In this document: in pieces, positions 60,201 to 64,000 of the stretch
Layout: each line of letters starts with the position of its first letter
Position numbering within the stretch: position 1 is the stretch's first letter
Assembly (NCBI RefSeq): GCF_000002995.4
Contig: NW_025062476.1
Span: 124,001-188,000 of the forward strand
Source of the DNA: Brugia malayi
Lineage: Eukaryota > Nematoda > Chromadorea > Rhabditida > Onchocercidae
DNA length: 64,000 nucleotides
Direction of reading: 5' to 3'
Position numbers and translations under genes: made by a program
Notes under the pieces: model-generated
Told to the model about the DNA's origin: nothing
Database searches by the model: none
What the model saw: only the letters and a program-made list of their open reading frames with translations

Positions 60201-63070
60201 AAGTGAATTACATGCGTTAATTACTGCAGCAATACGCCTACTTATGAGTGACGAGCAGAGGTTTATTTTATATATGTATATATTCTCGAGCTAATGATAA
60301 TTGAATTTCTGTATAGGATTTTTTGTATGAACTTTATGATTACTATGTTTAAGATGTTTTCTTATCATTTTCAGTTGTGATTTCGATGTGATATTAGATT
60401 TTCTTTACAACATTTCCGATATTCCATTGTTTGATATTTGGATAATGCCTATTGTTGGTGCATTTATGTCACGGCTGGTTGTACAAGAGAACGCTCAGGT
60501 CATTAACAGAATTTTTAGATTCTATGCAGATATATGCAATAAACGAAGACCGATTTGGAAACATAAAGGTAAGAATTGAAGAGTCAACAGGAATGAAACT
60601 GTAATAGTTAAAAGTGTTGAGAAAATATATATTTTTTTCTCAGGGAGACGAAACTGTTTCTTCGACACGTCCAATCATTTGGAAGTGCGCAGTCGACTTA
60701 TTAATATCCTGAAATCGTCAAATAACTTCGATACAGAAATTGTGGGTTGCTGTTTGATGGCATATCCTTGGTTGTGGACTCAGTCCGAAAATCCGAAAGG
60801 TACGACAGGAAAATTAAACAGAACGTAGATGTTAATGTGCATAGTATAGGATCATCATTTTACGTTTTGCTTCACATATTTTGAATTTAATATTTTCTAT
60901 ATTAAGAGGAGATGGATAAGATGACAGTAAGCTTTTAATTAAATGCATTTTCTGTTTCAGAAATTGCTGCTGTATTCAGGATTCTCGTAGCATCAATGAG
61001 CAGCTTAGGCAACGTTGATGCTCGTTTATCACTTCTTGCTGCAAATGCTTGCTTCCTATTTGATCCTAGTTTATTCAGACAATTTACTCTCGATAGTCTA
61101 CTGAAGTTTTACAAAAATATGGGCAATAACGAAGCAGCTCTCCGTACTTTGGCTTTGATACTGCCATTTGTTGAAGATTTCGAGAAATTGAAAAATATTT
61201 CTGCTATGAGCAAGGTTACAGAGTTTTGTCGGAGATTTTGTGAAATGGCAGCATATGATGTGTTAGGACGGTGTTAGTGTTCTGATAATTTATGGAGAAA
61301 CTTGTTCACCGTCGTCGTTATTCATTTTTGAAAACTTTTCTGACAAAAGAAATTTAGCATTCTGTTCATGATTATTTAAATTACTCTTTTCTGGAATTTG
61401 TGTTGATTCCTACAGGTTGCAAATGAAATTTTGCCAATGTTTGGTCATTGGAGCAGTCATGTACGGCAAATCGCTCTGGAAGTTTTGATTTATTTTAATA
61501 TTCCAATGAATAATACGAAAAACGACAGCGAAACAACTGTAACTTTATCTCATATTCTTTTCATTAGCAGATAGATTGATAATAGTAAACTTAGTTGACT
61601 TGGAATTTCAGTTCAGTTTTAACTTAGAATTAGATTGATTCAGCGAAATTTTTTTTCCCTTTTTTGATCCAAATTTTAATGTGATGAATGTGTGGACTTT
61701 GGACTTTGCAAAAGTATATTTTTCAGGTTGAAATTGAAAGTGTTTTTGATCTTCTTCTACGAGCTGAAAGAACACCATGGACTTTGGGAGAATATAGGAC
61801 GCGTTTAATGATTCTGCGCCAGTTAGCTTACGGCGCACATGCAAAACATATGCCGCAAGGTTTTGATATAGTAATTGAGACGGTAAGTTATTTTCATTTA
61901 GTTATATGCGCAGTATAATCTTGGCTGAAAATTCCAATACATAACTACTGATGAAGAATATAAACGATGTGAAACCAAAAAGAAACATTTTTCATTAGAA
62001 ATGTTATATTTCAGTAGAAATATATGTGCTATTTAGATTCCTTTGCGTGTTATTATTGGGAATCTCTATGAACCATTTTCAATTGCATGGAAAGAATTAA
62101 AAAGTATTATCCAAGATTATGCTTATGGATTAAATATTGATGCATTCTTCTCATTGTTCTTGCCTTTTCTTGATCATATGGAGTTAAAGAATCAGTATGG
62201 TTGGTGTTTTATTAATATTTATGATTTAAACATCTCAATATTCGCTTATGCTTTGATTATTTTTCTGTTCTGAAGTAATGCCAAGTTGTGTTCTGATGAT
62301 ATTTTTATATATTGCTGCAATCTTCCTGTTCTGAGTTTTTTCTGTGATTGAATTTGGTTATGGTATTTTATTTCTCGTTGCAGTTATATCTGACGATGAT
62401 GGTAGTTTAAACTGTAGTATGCTTGACAAAATGACAACTATCGGTGACAAAAGTCCGCAGAATTACGGAGCTTTTCGATTGGAGATGTTCGGGATTCTCA
62501 ATTGCATAAGTGATTTATGCGAACGTCGAACTAAACTGCTCAGTCCTCTCTTCATTCGTTTTTTCAGGTAAACAGATTTTGAAATCACGCAAAGTTAATG
62601 AAAGAAACTTGCTCCAATTTTTTTGATTTTAGATACATGAAAATTGCTTCCTTTAACGTCACGAGATGCATTGCTTCAACATATTTTTACTAAATGCAGG
62701 CTTTAGTAAGTAGTTATTATAGATGAACTGTAATAGTGTTGAATGTTGCTGAGGAAATTTCACGTTTCATCTGTTTCTGATGAAAATACTGGAATTGTCA
62801 AAAAGTATTATTAGTATAATCAGCGCGTAGCTTAAACATAGCATATTCGTTATATGGTCATGGAATTATGTTTTGCGTTCAGCACATTAATTTTTTAAAT
62901 TCGGCTTTAGAAATGAATATCAACAAGGAAATTTGTCAGAAAGACGAGAAAGCATCATAGTGGCTTCATCCAATCTTCCTTGTTCTACAGATAAGGATGA
63001 ATGGAAAGATGAGTCGAACAACGATCCAAAACTGTTAGTTTATAGAATGAATAAAGCAGAAAGAGTTTTT

Positions 63071-63102
<32 letters not shown>

Positions 63103-64000
63103 TTTTATACTGAAACAATGTAAATGATTGATATCATCACAGGTATGACAGTGAAGAATTCGAATATGAACGCAAAATGATAGAAGAAGACAAATGCATT
63201 GGACGAAAATTGATTAGGGATAGCTTGATTACTCTTCTGGATTTGTTTGCAAATTTTACTTCACCAAAAACTATTTACATGGCGAATGAAATCCGAGATT
63301 TATACAATGAGGTAATTAACGACTCATTCTCCGCAATTGTTTTGTCTTTAATGTTTGTTAGCGAATGTATCGGATTAGTTCTCACATATATTGCGATAAC
63401 ATGCCATTGACAAAATTCCTCATCATTTTTAATAGTAACTATATTCTGTTGTTTAGCTTTTGATAATTGCTGATGAAACAGTGCAACAGCGGGCGTTGAA
63501 ATGCATATTCACCTATAATTACAAATACGTCACGCCATACAGGTTTGTATTCGCGCTTTACTAATTTTGTATTTCAGAACTTAAAATGGTACTCATTAAA
63601 GAATTCGGACACTAGATTAGACAATTGAAAGATTTTTTTTCTTTTATTTAGAGGATTTTGAGAAATTTAGATGAAATCGTTTTTACACTATTTTGTTTTG
63701 AGGGAGGTTTTATGAAAAATTACTTATTACAGAGAACATCTAGAATGTTTAGTGCAGGAACGAACGTTAATCACTGCTTTGGTGAGGTTTTCGATTGACT
63801 ATCATAATTCCGTGATTGACAGTAGTCATCGTGTTGATGTTATGCCGATTATATTGAGGTTAGTGTTTTGGTAATTTTCCGCCAATTCTAGTAATTCCGA
63901 CACTTCGTTTCTTTCCCCTTTATACTTCTGAATTACTACAAAAGCTGAGCTATACGAGTGAATGTCAGCTTTGTTTGCATACGCTACTCTTTCAGGCTTC
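57259..64000 (+). CDS. UTP20: UTP20, small-subunit processome protein (5' part)
   Basis: Giant HEAT-repeat nucleolar protein of the U3 snoRNP/SSU processome needed for 18S rRNA maturation. Exons in window: 57259-57294, 57821-57971, 58123-58264, 58441-58635, 58735-58867, 58971-59066, 59176-59322, 59632-59837, 60189-60260, 60375-60568, 60644-60799, 60961-61259, 61416-61538, 61727-61882, 62037-62199, 62384-62567, 62911-63033, 63143-63311, 63457-63542, 63733-63858 and the first bases of another from 63996. About 987 residues, in frame throughout; the family is about 2,700-2,800. Start MKVKSNSNGRLK then FTDQIAKVSVDIARWHSSI matches the human N terminus. LRRFTAEALAFLLRK and FSIDYHNSV...VMPIILRL match the DRIM domain. 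The gene continues beyond the window. An out-of-frame ATG lies 19 nt upstream (57240). Confidence 0.92.
63072..63101. repeat. poly-T tract of 30 in UTP20 intron
   Basis: Uninterrupted T run in the intron between exons 62911-63033 and 63143-63311. Confidence 0.9.

Overview
The window is animal nuclear DNA from a nematode. It is AT-rich, genes are split into many short exons by mostly 50-1500 nt introns with TTTCAG-type acceptors and GTAAG or GTTAG donors, and gene density is moderate. The proteins are animal orthologues with a divergent nematode flavour. A spirurid or filarial-type worm fits best, but that is inference from composition and style, not from a marker gene. No virus, transposase, CRISPR array, rRNA or clear tRNA was found. 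Exon models below were built by hand from splice signals, reading-frame continuity and family alignment from memory; splice choices marked tentative are uncertain.

Left part (1-6.2 kb, minus strand): a C2H2 zinc-finger gene made of acidic 5' exons followed by four tandemly duplicated three-finger exons, and a decayed second copy beside it. About 6.2-10.8 kb is AT-rich intergenic sequence. At 10.8-13.7 kb (minus) lies a CEPT1-type choline/ethanolamine phosphotransferase. From 16.5 to 25.6 kb (minus) come PCNA, ALKBH1 (its start overlaps the end of a small membrane-protein ORF) and XPC: three DNA replication or repair genes in a row on one strand, which suggests a co-expressed block or operon. 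At 26.3-28.4 kb (minus) is a short intracellular two-Ig protein.

Middle part, plus strand: METTL23-like methyltransferase (31.9-35.8 kb), N-acetylglucosamine kinase NAGK (37.1-38.9 kb), a ZHP/RNF212-like meiotic RING protein (39.7-42.1 kb) and a Zc3h12a-type NYN-domain protein with a poor active site (42.5-43.6 kb), then unresolved coding-looking pieces (44.0-46.0 kb). On the minus strand, 46.2-50.2 kb holds a TESK-family protein kinase.

Right part: 50.2-54.7 kb shows no supported gene; 54.7-55.8 kb (plus) encodes an unrecognised two-pass membrane protein; 57.3 kb to the window end (plus) is the N-terminal third of UTP20, the HEAT-repeat small-subunit processome factor, which runs off the edge.

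The most unusual feature is the zinc-finger array. Each finger exon starts in phase 1 and ends in a TAG stop that is embedded in a GTTAG 5' splice site, also in phase 1. Splicing would join the exons into one many-fingered protein; not splicing would end the protein after any chosen exon.
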